Part shown: positions 44,316-52,461 of the stretch, piece after piece | Position numbering within the stretch: position 1 is the first letter of the stretch | How the letters are laid out: every line of letters begins with the position of its first letter | Source of the DNA: Sediminicoccus rosea | Lineage (GTDB): Bacteria; Pseudomonadota; Alphaproteobacteria; Acetobacterales; Acetobacteraceae | Assembly: GCF_033547095.1 (NCBI RefSeq) | Contig: NZ_CP137852.1 | Span: forward strand, 3,341,501 to 3,405,500 | Reading direction: 5' to 3' | Length of the DNA: 64,000 nucleotides | Notes under the pieces: model-generated | Told to the model about the DNA's origin: nothing | The model's database searches: none | What the model saw: only the letters and a program-made list of their open reading frames with translations | Translations under genes and position numbers: made by a program

Positions 44316-45551
44316 ATGAGCAAGGACGATTTCCAGCGCTTCGCCAGCCTGCGGTTCCTTCGAACCGTCGAGCCTGGTCTCCTGCGCGCCTTCTTTGATC
44401 GTTATGGCATTACGCCGGAACGGCTCGACTTGTCGCTGCTGGAAACGTCACCCGATCAGGGACGGACGGCGGTGAACGCCTATCTCCTCCAGACGCCCAA
44501 GGAGGAAATTCCGGAAAGTCTGACGGCGGACCTGCACCGAATCGAGCGCCTCGGGAAGCCGGTCGGCCAGGAAGCCCTCCTGCAGGAGGCCCGGCGCCGC
44601 GGCGTCGAACTGGTGCCGCCCGCCCTCCTGGCGAAGACCGGCACGCGCAGCCTCGCCCTCCGCGCCTTCATCCACCAACCAGAGGTCTTTGAGGACGCCG
44701 AGAACGGCCTGGCCTTTCTCCAGCCGCAGGCGGTCATGGAATTTGTGGCGCCGGAGGAGGGCATTCCGGCCGATCTCAGCGATGGTCGTCTGCGCACTCT
44801 CGAGGCGCATGCCCGCGCGATCTTCCAGGCCGAGCTCCGCGATGAGTTCTGCGAAGCGCTCGCGTATCACGATGGAGATGACGTGAAGGTCTCCATCCGC
44901 CATGGCGCTGTACTGACGATCACCGAGGTTCTGGAAGGCCGGCTCAAGCGGATACGCAGCTTCCGGGAGATTGACAACGCCGTCCTGGCCTATTCTGCCA
45001 TGGACGGTCGCCTGCGGATTTGGGGCTGCAGCAAGGCCAGCCGGACCGCCCTGGCCAAGGCCTTCGCAGAAGTCATCCTCGATAGCCCGGGTCTGTTCAG
45101 CGCGGCAGCGTCGCGGCGTCTCTACACGTTGCAGGCCGTCGAGCGGGCTGGGGCTGCATTCCAGTTCCGGCACGGGCACGACGCCGGCATTGCCGGAATC
45201 CAGATCTATGAAGCGCAGGCCAACAAGGTGGCGGTTGGCAAGGGTGGCCGCGAAAAGGTCATGCGCTCGCTGATCGCGCGTGAGGCCGATGGCAATGCGT
45301 TGCAGGTGCTGCACGAAACCCGCCCGGAGATCAGCTTCCAGTCCGGCAGCTGGCGTCTCGCCCACCTGATCTTCAAGATCACGCTAAAGGTGGAAGGCCC
45401 GCGGCCTCCCGTTATCACCGTCAAGATCAAGCCCAGCGACATGCTGAGCTTTCCGAGAGAACGCCACCAGCGGCGCGTCATGACGCTGCTCGCCATGAAC
45501 GAGATGCTGTGTGAACGAGAGCCTGCCCGTACTGCTCTTGCGGCAGAGTGA
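44316..45551 (+). CDS. Uncharacterised protein (411 residues), paired with wHTH regulator
   Basis: No known domain is recognised. The protein is mixed alpha/beta, without membrane segments or signal peptide. Visible blocks are RFLRTVEPGLLRAFFDRYGI at the N-terminus, DVKVSIRHGAVLTITEVLEG, LAYSAMDGRLRIWGCSKASR, and C-terminal LIFKITLKVEGPRPPVITVK. Short hydrophobic strands alternate with helices from about residue 190. It overlaps the next gene by 41 bases, so the two are probably co-translated and act together. Confidence 0.6.
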   Translation: MSKDDFQRFASLRFLRTVEPGLLRAFFDRYGITPERLDLSLLETSPDQGRTAVNAYLLQTPKEEIPESLTADLHRIERLGKPVGQEALLQEARRRGVELVPPALLAKTGTRSLALRAFIHQPEVFEDAENGLAFLQPQAVMEFVAPEEGIPADLSDGRLRTLEAHARAIFQAELRDEFCEALAYHDGDDVKVSIRHGAVLTITEVLEGRLKRIRSFREIDNAVLAYSAMDGRLRIWGCSKASRTALAKAFAEVILDSPGLFSAAASRRLYTLQAVERAGAAFQFRHGHDAGIAGIQIYEAQANKVAVGKGGREKVMRSLIAREADGNALQVLHETRPEISFQSGSWRLAHLIFKITLKVEGPRPPVITVKIKPSDMLSFPRERHQRRVMTLLAMNEMLCEREPARTALAAE

Positions 45552-46506
45552 AGGCGGCGATCCGGCCTATCTGCTGGGCGTCCCCGACCTCTCGCCTGCT
45601 GCTGCCAGCGCTTTCCAGCAGTTGCTGGCGCTCGGCGTGGTCCTGCATCGAAGAGTGCTCGACACCTGGGATCCCTGTGCCACCTGCAGTTGCGGCGCGG
45701 AGGAGCGCCGCGTCCGATGGATCGACAGCGCACCATTCGCCATTTGCCCCCTCTCCCGCGAGGACGACGAGGCCCTCGATCCAGGCGACCTTCAGCTTTT
45801 CCAGATCTCGCTGTCCCGCTTGACCGAATTGGTGGGTCGTGCCGCCGCGCTGGATGACCGGCCTGAACAGGTCGCGCCTTGCCTTTGGCGTTTGGGGCGC
45901 CTGGCGGGCGGCCGGGTGCTGCTGCTGGCGACTTCATCCTCGGCTGTGCGCGGCGCTGGCGTCTTCGATCGGCTGAAGGCCTTGGACAGATCGGCGCACA
46001 TGACGCTGATCGCCAACATGAAATCGGCCGTCGACACCGCCGCGCTCGCGGAGCGCGGCATCGATGTCGTGCCCCCCGACGAAGCGTTCATGCCGAGCGA
46101 GCCGACCAGGCCGGTGCGGGTGGATCTGAACCGGCTGCTGATGGTCACGGTTACGTCCGACCCCGACGTGCTCGAGGTGAGTCCGCTGGCGTTCACCTCT
46201 GCGTATGGCGGCCGGGCACTGCAGTTGGAACCACGAGACGCTCGGGTACTGAACATCCTGGCCCGCGAAGCCGATGATGGCGGATCCCTGGCGACCCGGG
46301 ACGATCTGTATCGCGCGCTCGTGGGCAGGGACGATGCCGATGCACCAGTTGGCGACGAGCAGCTGGAGAAGTCCGTCAGCCGCATCCGTGGCGCCCTCTG
46401 CGATGCGAGGGGCATGCCTCGTGCCGAGGGAAAGCGGCTGATCGCCGCAGTCCGAGGCCACGGATATCGCCTTGTAACACCGACCATCCGGGTTCTGATC
46501 AGGTAG
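45511..46506 (+). CDS. Winged-helix (OmpR/PhoB-type) protein with Cys-rich N-terminus
   Basis: The 331-residue protein starts at GTG 45,511. Its C-terminal 90 residues match a transcriptional-regulator winged helix: LQLEPRDARVLNILAREADD, DLYRALVG, QLEKSVSRIRGAL, and RGHGYRLVTP. No receiver (phospho-Asp) domain is evident. The N-terminal half has a possible zinc cluster CATCSCGAEERR...C (residues about 56-80) and LLLATSSSAVRGAG. It lies just upstream of four tandem 11-bp repeats at 46,517-46,556, a plausible binding site. Target and signal unknown. Confidence 0.7.
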   Translation: MNESLPVLLLRQSEGGDPAYLLGVPDLSPAAASAFQQLLALGVVLHRRVLDTWDPCATCSCGAEERRVRWIDSAPFAICPLSREDDEALDPGDLQLFQISLSRLTELVGRAAALDDRPEQVAPCLWRLGRLAGGRVLLLATSSSAVRGAGVFDRLKALDRSAHMTLIANMKSAVDTAALAERGIDVVPPDEAFMPSEPTRPVRVDLNRLLMVTVTSDPDVLEVSPLAFTSAYGGRALQLEPRDARVLNILAREADDGGSLATRDDLYRALVGRDDADAPVGDEQLEKSVSRIRGALCDARGMPRAEGKRLIAAVRGHGYRLVTPTIRVLIR

Positions 46507-46516
46507 GCGCCAGCCG

Positions 46517-46556
46517 CCGAGAGGAAGCCGAGAGGTTTCGGGAGGAAGCCGAGAGG
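46517..46556 (+). repeat. Four tandem CCGAGAGG repeats, 10-11 bp period
   Basis: CCGAGAGG occurs at 46,517, 46,528 and 46,549, and a degenerate copy (TCGGGAGG) at 46,538, separated by three-base spacers (AAG, TTT, AAG). Spacing of one helical turn per unit is the layout of PhoB/OmpR-type operator arrays. It lies between the wHTH gene stop (46,506) and the sigma-like gene start (46,603). Confidence 0.65.
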
Positions 46557-46602
46557 CCCGCCCCGGCCATCGGCGCGAAGGTCCGCCATCGCAACACGAT
46601 GG

Positions 46603-47187
46603 ATGGACCCACCCATGGCCCAATCGCCTCGCCTTCCCGATCTCACCCCGATTCATTGCCTGGCCGCGAAGGAGGCGAAGCGCCTCTGCCGCACCCTGCA
46701 TCTGCCCGACCACGAGCGGGAGGATCTGCGCCAGGACCTCCTGCTGGATTTTCTGGCGCGGCTGCCAGCGTTCGATCCGAGCAAAGCTGACCTCCCGGCC
46801 TTCGCCATGGTGTGCTTTCGCCATGCCGGGACCCGCATCGCTCGCCGCGTCACGGCTGAGCGCGCCGCCCGCCATCCCCGCTCCCTCGACGATGCGCTGC
46901 CGAACACCGAGGGGCTGACGCTCGGCGACACCATCGGCGAGGCCGATGGCTACGCCGCGTGGTGCGGTCAATCCACGGATGCCATCGCCGCGCTGGAGCG
47001 CCGCCTCGACTTGGAGCGCGCGGCCAGCGCGATTGCCCCCGAGGACTATCCCCTCTGTGCCGCCCTCAGCGAGCACACGCCGCACGAATTCGGCGAGCAG
47101 AAGACGATGCCGCGCATGCGCATCTATCGCCGCATCCGGGAAACGCGCCTGCGGCTGCTCGCCGCCGGCATCCCCTCTGCCGCCTGA
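46603..47187 (+). CDS. Phage-encoded sigma-70-like factor
   Basis: The 194-residue protein contains a region 2-like segment: HEREDLRQDLLLDFLARLPA, then AFAMVCFRHAGTRIARRVTA. The C-terminal EFGEQKTMPRMRIYRRIRET could be a short region 4-like helix-turn-helix. It resembles small ECF-type sigma factors but is divergent, so it may steer host RNA polymerase to phage promoters. ATG 46,603 is assumed; ATG 46,615 is possible. Preceded by the tandem repeat operator-like array. Confidence 0.65.
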   Translation: MDPPMAQSPRLPDLTPIHCLAAKEAKRLCRTLHLPDHEREDLRQDLLLDFLARLPAFDPSKADLPAFAMVCFRHAGTRIARRVTAERAARHPRSLDDALPNTEGLTLGDTIGEADGYAAWCGQSTDAIAALERRLDLERAASAIAPEDYPLCAALSEHTPHEFGEQKTMPRMRIYRRIRETRLRLLAAGIPSAA

Positions 47188-47213
47188 TACGGATTTCGAG
47201 GTGGCTGAGTAAT
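47185..47213 (+). promoter_or_regulatory. Bipartite motif, copy 2
   Basis: TGATACGGATT (47,185-47,195), 11 bases, then GAGTAAT (47,207-47,213), ending seven bases before ATG 47,221. The first three bases are the stop codon of the sigma-like gene. Mirrors copy 1 at 44,205-44,233 with identical spacing and opposite orientation. Confidence 0.5.
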
Positions 47214-47220
47214 AGTGGTC

Positions 47221-47562
47221 ATGGAAAAACCCATCCCCGACATCCGCGCAGTGGCGAAGCCTCTCACTGAGGCGTCGCTCTGCACCTGGCTGGGCGCCGC
47301 GGCACCTGGCGACAGCATCACCTACCACCGCGGCGCACTCGCCCGGCAGGTCTGCCCGCAGTTGCAGTGCCTGCCCGAAGACGAGCGCACCGCGCTGCAG
47401 CGCCTGGCGGCCCGCGCCTGGAAACTGGCTGAGCTCGGCCTGGCCGACATCGTGCAGCGCCGCCACGGCTACGAGGACTACGCCTACATCCTCGTCGCCC
47501 GCCGCCGCCCGCGCCGCGCTGCCTCCGCCATCCTGCCGATGCTGCTCGCGGAGGCCGCGTGA
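47221..47562 (+). CDS. Small early phage protein (113 residues)
   Basis: The protein reads MEKPIPDIRAVAKPLTEASL... and contains LAARAWKLAELGLADIVQRR, a helical stretch, and a basic ARRRPRRAA tail. ATG 47,221 is preferred over GTG 47,215. Its end overlaps the next start. No family recognised; the basic tail and early position suggest nucleic acid binding, which is speculation. Confidence 0.6.
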   Translation: MEKPIPDIRAVAKPLTEASLCTWLGAAAPGDSITYHRGALARQVCPQLQCLPEDERTALQRLAARAWKLAELGLADIVQRRHGYEDYAYILVARRRPRRAASAILPMLLAEAA

Positions 47563-48104
47563 TGGACGCGCTCCGCACCAATCGCCCCACCCTCGACGCG
47601 CTGCGCCACATGCCGGTGAGCGACGTCATCGCGCTCCCCGCCGAGCATCTGGCGCTGCTGCAGACCGATGCGCGCGAGGCGCTGGATGCCGCCAAGCGCA
47701 TGCAGGACTGGATCGAGGCCGCGATCGCGCTCCGCTACGAGCAGCGCGCCGTCGGCGCCCGTGCCGCGGCCGGCAAGGACACGGGCACGGTCCGCTTCCA
47801 GGACGGCACCGTGGAGATCGCAGTCGATCTGCCGAAGAAGGTGGAATGGGACCAGACGCGTCTCGCCGCGCTGTCCGAGCAGATCCGCGCTGGCGGCGAG
47901 GATCCCGGCCAGTATGTCGAGGTCACCTTCAAGGTCTCGGAGCGGGCCTACACCGCTTGGCCGGAGCGCATCCGCCAGGCCTTCGAGCCGGCCCGCACGG
48001 TTCGCACCGGCCGCGCCACATATCGCCTCGCCATCATGTCCGAGACGGCGCTGCGCGACAGCCCGCATGGCGCCGCCGTCATCCCGCTGCGGGGAGGCCA
48101 CTGA
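47562..48104 (+). CDS. Early phage protein (180 residues), upstream of ATPase
   Basis: The protein starts at ATG 47,562 with GGAGG seven bases upstream. It has a long helix (TDAREALDAAKRMQDWIEAA) and a middle DTGTVRFQDGTVEIAVDLPK, followed by EQIRAGGEDPGQYVEVTFKV. I recognise no characterised domain. Its stop overlaps the start of the RecA-like ATPase gene, indicating one operon for replication or recombination. Confidence 0.65.
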   Translation: MDALRTNRPTLDALRHMPVSDVIALPAEHLALLQTDAREALDAAKRMQDWIEAAIALRYEQRAVGARAAAGKDTGTVRFQDGTVEIAVDLPKKVEWDQTRLAALSEQIRAGGEDPGQYVEVTFKVSERAYTAWPERIRQAFEPARTVRTGRATYRLAIMSETALRDSPHGAAVIPLRGGH

Positions 48105-48970
48105 TGGCGCTGCGCATTATCACCGCCGACGAGCGGCAGGCCGAGGAGCGCGGCGTCAAGGCCGCCATTCTTGGCAAGCCCGGCATGGGCAAGACCTGGC
48201 TTCTGAACACGACCTGCGCCGTGACCACTCTCTTCATGGATCTCGAGGCGGGTGATCTCGCCGTGCAGGGCTGGCGGGGCGCTTCGATCCGCCCGCGGAC
48301 TTGGGAGGAATGCCGCGACTTGGCGCTGTTCCTGGCCGGCCCGAACCCCGCCCTGCGCGACGACCAGCCCTATTCCGCGGCCCAGCATGCGCGGGTGGTC
48401 CGCGAATACGGTGATCCGGCGCGCTTGGACCACTACGTCACGCTGTTCATCGACAGCATCACCGTTGCCGGCAGGCTCTGCTTCCAGTGGTGCCGCGGCC
48501 AGCCCGAGGCCTTCGCGGAGCGCACCGGAAAGCCAGACGTGCGCGGCGCCTATGGGCTGCATGGGCGCGAGATGATCGCCTGGCTCACGCATCTGCAGCA
48601 CGCCCGCGGCCGCAACGTGATCTTCGTCGGCATCCTCGATGAAAAGCTCGACGACTTCAATCGTCGCGTCTTCAGCCTGCAGATCGAGGGCAGCAAAACC
48701 AGCCTCGAACTGCCCGGCATCGTCGATGAGGTGCTGACGCTGGCGGAGATCAAGGACCAGGGCGGGCAGCCGTTCCGCGCGCTGGTCTGCCAGACGCTGA
48801 ACCCCTGGGGCTATCCGGCGAAGGACCGCAGCGGCCGGCTTGACCTGCTGGAGCCACCGGACCTGGGCCGCCTTTTCGCGAAGATCCGCGGCACCGCAGC
48901 ACCCCCCGCGGCGGCACCCGCGCTGCCGGCCTCGCTCGTCACCGCCGCCACCGACACCCCCACCACCTGA
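48104..48970 (+). CDS. RecA-like ATP-binding phage protein (AAA_24/Sak4-like)
   Basis: The 288-residue protein has Walker A AILGKPGMGKTWLLN (residues about 21-35), a Walker B-like strand HYVTLFIDSITVAGRL (near residue 115), and NVIFVGILDEKLD. Phage proteins of this type include Sak4-like single-strand annealing recombinases, usually encoded next to an SSB-like gene, as here. It ends in a Pro/Ala-rich tail. Family membership is from motifs and context. Confidence 0.8.
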   Translation: MALRIITADERQAEERGVKAAILGKPGMGKTWLLNTTCAVTTLFMDLEAGDLAVQGWRGASIRPRTWEECRDLALFLAGPNPALRDDQPYSAAQHARVVREYGDPARLDHYVTLFIDSITVAGRLCFQWCRGQPEAFAERTGKPDVRGAYGLHGREMIAWLTHLQHARGRNVIFVGILDEKLDDFNRRVFSLQIEGSKTSLELPGIVDEVLTLAEIKDQGGQPFRALVCQTLNPWGYPAKDRSGRLDLLEPPDLGRLFAKIRGTAAPPAAAPALPASLVTAATDTPTT

Positions 48971-48986
48971 CCCGAGGAGAAGCATC

Positions 48987-49601
48987 ATGGCTACCTGGAA
49001 CGACTACAACGACGCCCAGTCCAACCCGAACCTGCTTCCCAAGGGGACGCTCGCTAAGGTCCGCCTCACCATCCGCCCCGGCGGCTTCGACGATCCGAGC
49101 CAGGGCTGGACCGGTGGCTACGCCACGCGCGGCAGCACCGGCGCCGTCTATCTCAATGGCGAGTTCACCGTGGTGGAGGGGTCCTACGCGAAGCGGAAGA
49201 TCTTCACGCTGATCGGGCTCTACAGCCCGAAGGGGCCGGAATGGGCGGGGATGGGCCGCAGCTTCCTGCGTGGGATGCTGAACTCCGCCCGCGGCATCTC
49301 CGACAAGGATGTCTCGCCCCAGGCGCAGGCCGCGCGCCGCATCGGCGGCTTCGCGGATCTCGACGGCCTTGAGTTCGTGGCGAAGATCGAGCACGGCACG
49401 GATGCGGGCGGCGAGACCAAGAACGAAATCCGCATGGCGGTGACGCCGGACCATCGGGACTACGCCCAGGTGATGGGGCGGCAGGTGGCGCCGGCGGGTT
49501 ATGCGCCGCCCGCCGCACCGGCCATCCACCAGGGCGCCTTCCCGGCCGCTGCGCCGCAGCCCACCGCTGGGGCCGATCCTCGCCCGGCCTGGGCGCGCTG
49601 A
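48987..49601 (+). CDS. Single-strand DNA-binding-like phage protein
   Basis: The 204-residue protein has an OB-fold-like strand pattern: TLAKVRLTIRPGGFD, GAVYLNGEFTVVEGSYAKRK, KIFTLIGLYSPKG and GLEFVAKIEHGTDAG, then a Pro/Ala-rich acidic-poor tail. This is the layout of DUF669-like SSB substitutes encoded beside Sak4-type ATPases. GAGGAG precedes ATG 48,987. Function is inferred from pairing with the ATPase. Confidence 0.6.
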   Translation: MATWNDYNDAQSNPNLLPKGTLAKVRLTIRPGGFDDPSQGWTGGYATRGSTGAVYLNGEFTVVEGSYAKRKIFTLIGLYSPKGPEWAGMGRSFLRGMLNSARGISDKDVSPQAQAARRIGGFADLDGLEFVAKIEHGTDAGGETKNEIRMAVTPDHRDYAQVMGRQVAPAGYAPPAAPAIHQGAFPAAAPQPTAGADPRPAWAR

Positions 49602-49618
49602 GGGAGGCGCGCACCAGC

Positions 49619-51295
49619 ATGATGCTCCGCCCCCGCCAGAAGCTCTTCGTCGAGCGCAGCCTTCGTGCGCTCGGTCAGCACGGCAACACCCTCGGCGTCG
49701 CACCGACCGGCGCCGGCAAAACGATCATGCTGTCGGCGGCGGTGGGCGAGCATATCGGCAGCAGCGCCGCCAAGGCTGCCGTCCTCGCCCATCGGGATGA
49801 GCTCACGGCGCAGAACCTGGCGAAGTTCCGCCGCGTAAACCCGGGCGTCTCCACCTCGGTGGTGGATGCCGGCGAGAAGTCCTGGGGCGGCCAGGTCACC
49901 TTCGCCATGGTGCCGACCCTGACCCGCCAGGCGAACCTCGAGGCGATGCCGGCGCTGGACCTGCTGGTGATCGACGAGGCACATCACGCCGTCGCCGACA
50001 GCTATCGCCGGATCATCGATCGCGCCCTCAACCGCAACCCAGACTGCCGGATCTATGGCGTCACTGCCACGCCGAACCGCGGCGACAAGGTCGGGCTGCG
50101 GCAGGTCTTCTCCAACGTCGCCGACCAGATCCGGCTCGGCGAGCTGATCGCCTCCGGCCACCTGGTGCCGCCGCGCACCTTCATCATCGATGTCGGTGTG
50201 CAGGACGAGCTGCGGGCGGTGCGCCGCAGCGGTGATGACTTCGACATGGGCGAGGTCGCCCGTGTCATGGACACGGTGCCGGTCACGGACGCCGTGGTGA
50301 AGCACTGGCAGGAGAAGGCCGGCGGTCGCCAGACGGTGGCCTTCTGCTCGACGGTCGCCCACGCCGAGCATGTCGCCGCCGCCTTCAACACTGCCGGCGT
50401 CCCTACCGTCATGGTCACCGGTGACATGCCGGAGGGGGAGCGACGCTCCGTCCTCGCGGCTTACGCAAGGGGCGAGGCGCGCATCGTCGTCAATGTCGCG
50501 GTGCTGACCGAGGGCTGGGACCACCCGCCAACCTCCTGCGTCGTGCTGCTGCGGCCGAGCTCCTTCAAATGCACCATGATCCAGATGGTCGGCCGCGGAC
50601 TGCGCACCGTCGATCCGGTTGAGCATCCCGGCATCGTCAAGCGCGACTGCATCGTGCTCGACTTCGGCACTTCCTCGCAGATTCACGGCTGCCTGGAGCA
50701 GGACGTCGATCTCGACAGCCAGCCCGGCGAAGGTGAGCCGCCCACAAAGACCTGCCCCTCCTGCGAGGCCGAAGTGCCGATCGCAGTGATGGAGTGCCCC
50801 ATCTGCGGCCACGCCTTCGAGCCCCGCGGGCGCGAGACGGCGCCGCTTACCGACTTCATCATGACGGAGATCGATCTTCTCCGGCGCTCCGCCTTCCAGT
50901 GGTGCGACCTGTTCGGCGATGACGCGGCGCTGCTGGCGAATGGCTTCAACGGCTGGGCGGGCATCTTCTTCCTGAACGGGGCCTGGCACGCGGTCGGCGG
51001 CGCCAAGGAGGAGCGGCCGCGCCTGCTGTCCATCGGGGAGCGGCTGGTGGCGCTGGCCGCGGCGGACGACTGGCTGAACGCCTACGAGACGGACGAGAGC
51101 GCCCATAAGAGCCGGCGCTGGCTGCGCGAGCCGCCGACCGAGCGCCAGCTGATCCACCTGCCGCCCGAGGCACGCGCTGATCTCAGCATGACCCGCTACC
51201 AGGCATCAGCGCTGCTGACCTTCAAGTTCAACAAGCAGTTGATCCGCAGCCTGGTGCGCAACGCCCAGCCCGCCGCGCTAGGCCAGGCCGCATGA
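49619..51295 (+). CDS. DEAD/DEAH-box superfamily 2 helicase
   Basis: The 558-residue protein has motif I GVAPTGAGKTIMLS, motif II LLVIDEAHHAV (DEAH), motif III YGVTATPNR, and motif VI MVGRGLRTV. A zinc ribbon (CPSCEAEVPIAVMECPICG, about residues 378-397) follows the helicase core. Likely remodels phage replication forks or branched DNA. It lies between the SSB-like gene and a DUF6511-like gene. GGAGG is upstream. Confidence 0.92.
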   Translation: MMLRPRQKLFVERSLRALGQHGNTLGVAPTGAGKTIMLSAAVGEHIGSSAAKAAVLAHRDELTAQNLAKFRRVNPGVSTSVVDAGEKSWGGQVTFAMVPTLTRQANLEAMPALDLLVIDEAHHAVADSYRRIIDRALNRNPDCRIYGVTATPNRGDKVGLRQVFSNVADQIRLGELIASGHLVPPRTFIIDVGVQDELRAVRRSGDDFDMGEVARVMDTVPVTDAVVKHWQEKAGGRQTVAFCSTVAHAEHVAAAFNTAGVPTVMVTGDMPEGERRSVLAAYARGEARIVVNVAVLTEGWDHPPTSCVVLLRPSSFKCTMIQMVGRGLRTVDPVEHPGIVKRDCIVLDFGTSSQIHGCLEQDVDLDSQPGEGEPPTKTCPSCEAEVPIAVMECPICGHAFEPRGRETAPLTDFIMTEIDLLRRSAFQWCDLFGDDAALLANGFNGWAGIFFLNGAWHAVGGAKEERPRLLSIGERLVALAAADDWLNAYETDESAHKSRRWLREPPTERQLIHLPPEARADLSMTRYQASALLTFKFNKQLIRSLVRNAQPAALGQAA

Positions 51296-51301
51296 CCGGC
51301 C

Positions 51302-51694
51302 ATGCGAAATCCCGTCCCGCCCTGCGCCATCTGCCGCCGCTCCACGCGCGGCTTTGGCTGGTTCGATCCGACACGGCGTCGGCCGCCACGCCCCACCGCT
51401 TCCTTCTGCAGCATGGCCTGCCAGGCGCTGTGGACCACCCTTGCCGCGAGGAGCGCGCCCGCCGTGGTTGATCTCACTGAACAGGAACAGGCCGCCATCC
51501 GCGCCACCATGCGCCCACTCGGCGAATGCCTGGGGGAGATCGGTTGGCAGACGCGGCTGATCGACCTGACCGAGCCGCAGGTGCTGACGCTGATCGAGGT
51601 GGCCGTCGGCGGCTTTCAGGGCGCGATGCAGGAAGCTGCCCGGCAGGCGAATGCCCCCCACCGACCGCTCACCGCCGCGGACGCGCCCTATTGA
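51302..51694 (+). CDS. Zinc-finger phage protein (DUF6511-like)
   Basis: The 130-residue protein opens with a treble-clef-like pattern: CAICRRSTRGFGWFDP, then FCSMACQALW, four Cys. The remainder is helical (EQAAIRATMRPLGECLGEIG). Similar proteins are seen in alphaproteobacterial phages near helicase genes. It is coupled to the next gene (TGATG at 51,692). Function unknown, probably nucleic acid or protein binding. Confidence 0.7.
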   Translation: MRNPVPPCAICRRSTRGFGWFDPTRRRPPRPTASFCSMACQALWTTLAARSAPAVVDLTEQEQAAIRATMRPLGECLGEIGWQTRLIDLTEPQVLTLIEVAVGGFQGAMQEAARQANAPHRPLTAADAPY

Positions 51695-52461
51695 TGCTGG
51701 ACCTCAACAGTCGCAGCCAGACGTCGGGGCACGTCAACGCCGCCATCGACGCCGCGCTGGTCGCCACCAACGCGGCCACACCGCCGCGCAGCTACCTGGG
51801 CGGCTCCCGCTTGGGCCACGCCTGCGAGCGGGCGCTGCAATTCGAGTTCGTGAAGGCCCCGAAGGATGAGGGCGCCGATTTCGACGGACGGCTGCTGCGC
51901 ATCTTCGGGATTGGGCACGCGCTGGAGGATGTGGCCGTCGCCTGGCTGCGCGCCGCCGGCTTCGACCTCTACACCCGCCGTGGCGGTAGCGAGCATGGCG
52001 AGCAGTTCGGCTTCTCCGTCGCCGGCGGGCGAATCCGCGGCCATGTCGATGGCGTCTTCGCTGGCGGCCCGACCATCCCCGGCATGGCGTTCCCAGCGCT
52101 GTGGGAATGCAAGACCATGAACGCGAAGTCCTGGCGCGAGACATCCAGCAAGGGCGTGGCGGTCAGCAAGCCGATCTACGCGGCGCAGATCGCCGTCTAT
52201 CAGGCCTACATGGATGCAATCGTGCCGGGGGTGGCGGACAACGCGGCGCTGTTCACCGCCATCAACAAGGACACCGCCGAGCTGCACCACGAGCTAGTGC
52301 CGTTCAACGCTGAGCTGGCGCAGCGCATGTCGGACCGCGGTGTCCGCATCCTGGCTGCGACCGACGCGGGCGACCTGCTCCCGCGGATCGCGGCCCAGCC
52401 CGATCATTTCGAGTGCCGCTTCTGTCCCTGGGCCAAGCGCTGCTGGGCACAGCCTGCATGA
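51694..52461 (+). CDS. PD-(D/E)xK exonuclease, Cas4/RecB-like
   Basis: The 255-residue protein has the nuclease core RIRGHVDGVFAGG (Asp near residue 118), ALWECKTMNAKSW (E-x-K near residue 139), and KPIYAAQIAVYQAYMDAI with the QxxxY motif. The C-terminal CRFCPWAKRCW carries three Cys, which with an upstream Cys (ACER) could hold a 4Fe-4S cluster as in Cas4/AddB-like nucleases. Together with the Sak4-like ATPase and SSB-like protein it forms a recombination module. Confidence 0.88.
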   Translation: MLDLNSRSQTSGHVNAAIDAALVATNAATPPRSYLGGSRLGHACERALQFEFVKAPKDEGADFDGRLLRIFGIGHALEDVAVAWLRAAGFDLYTRRGGSEHGEQFGFSVAGGRIRGHVDGVFAGGPTIPGMAFPALWECKTMNAKSWRETSSKGVAVSKPIYAAQIAVYQAYMDAIVPGVADNAALFTAINKDTAELHHELVPFNAELAQRMSDRGVRILAATDAGDLLPRIAAQPDHFECRFCPWAKRCWAQPA

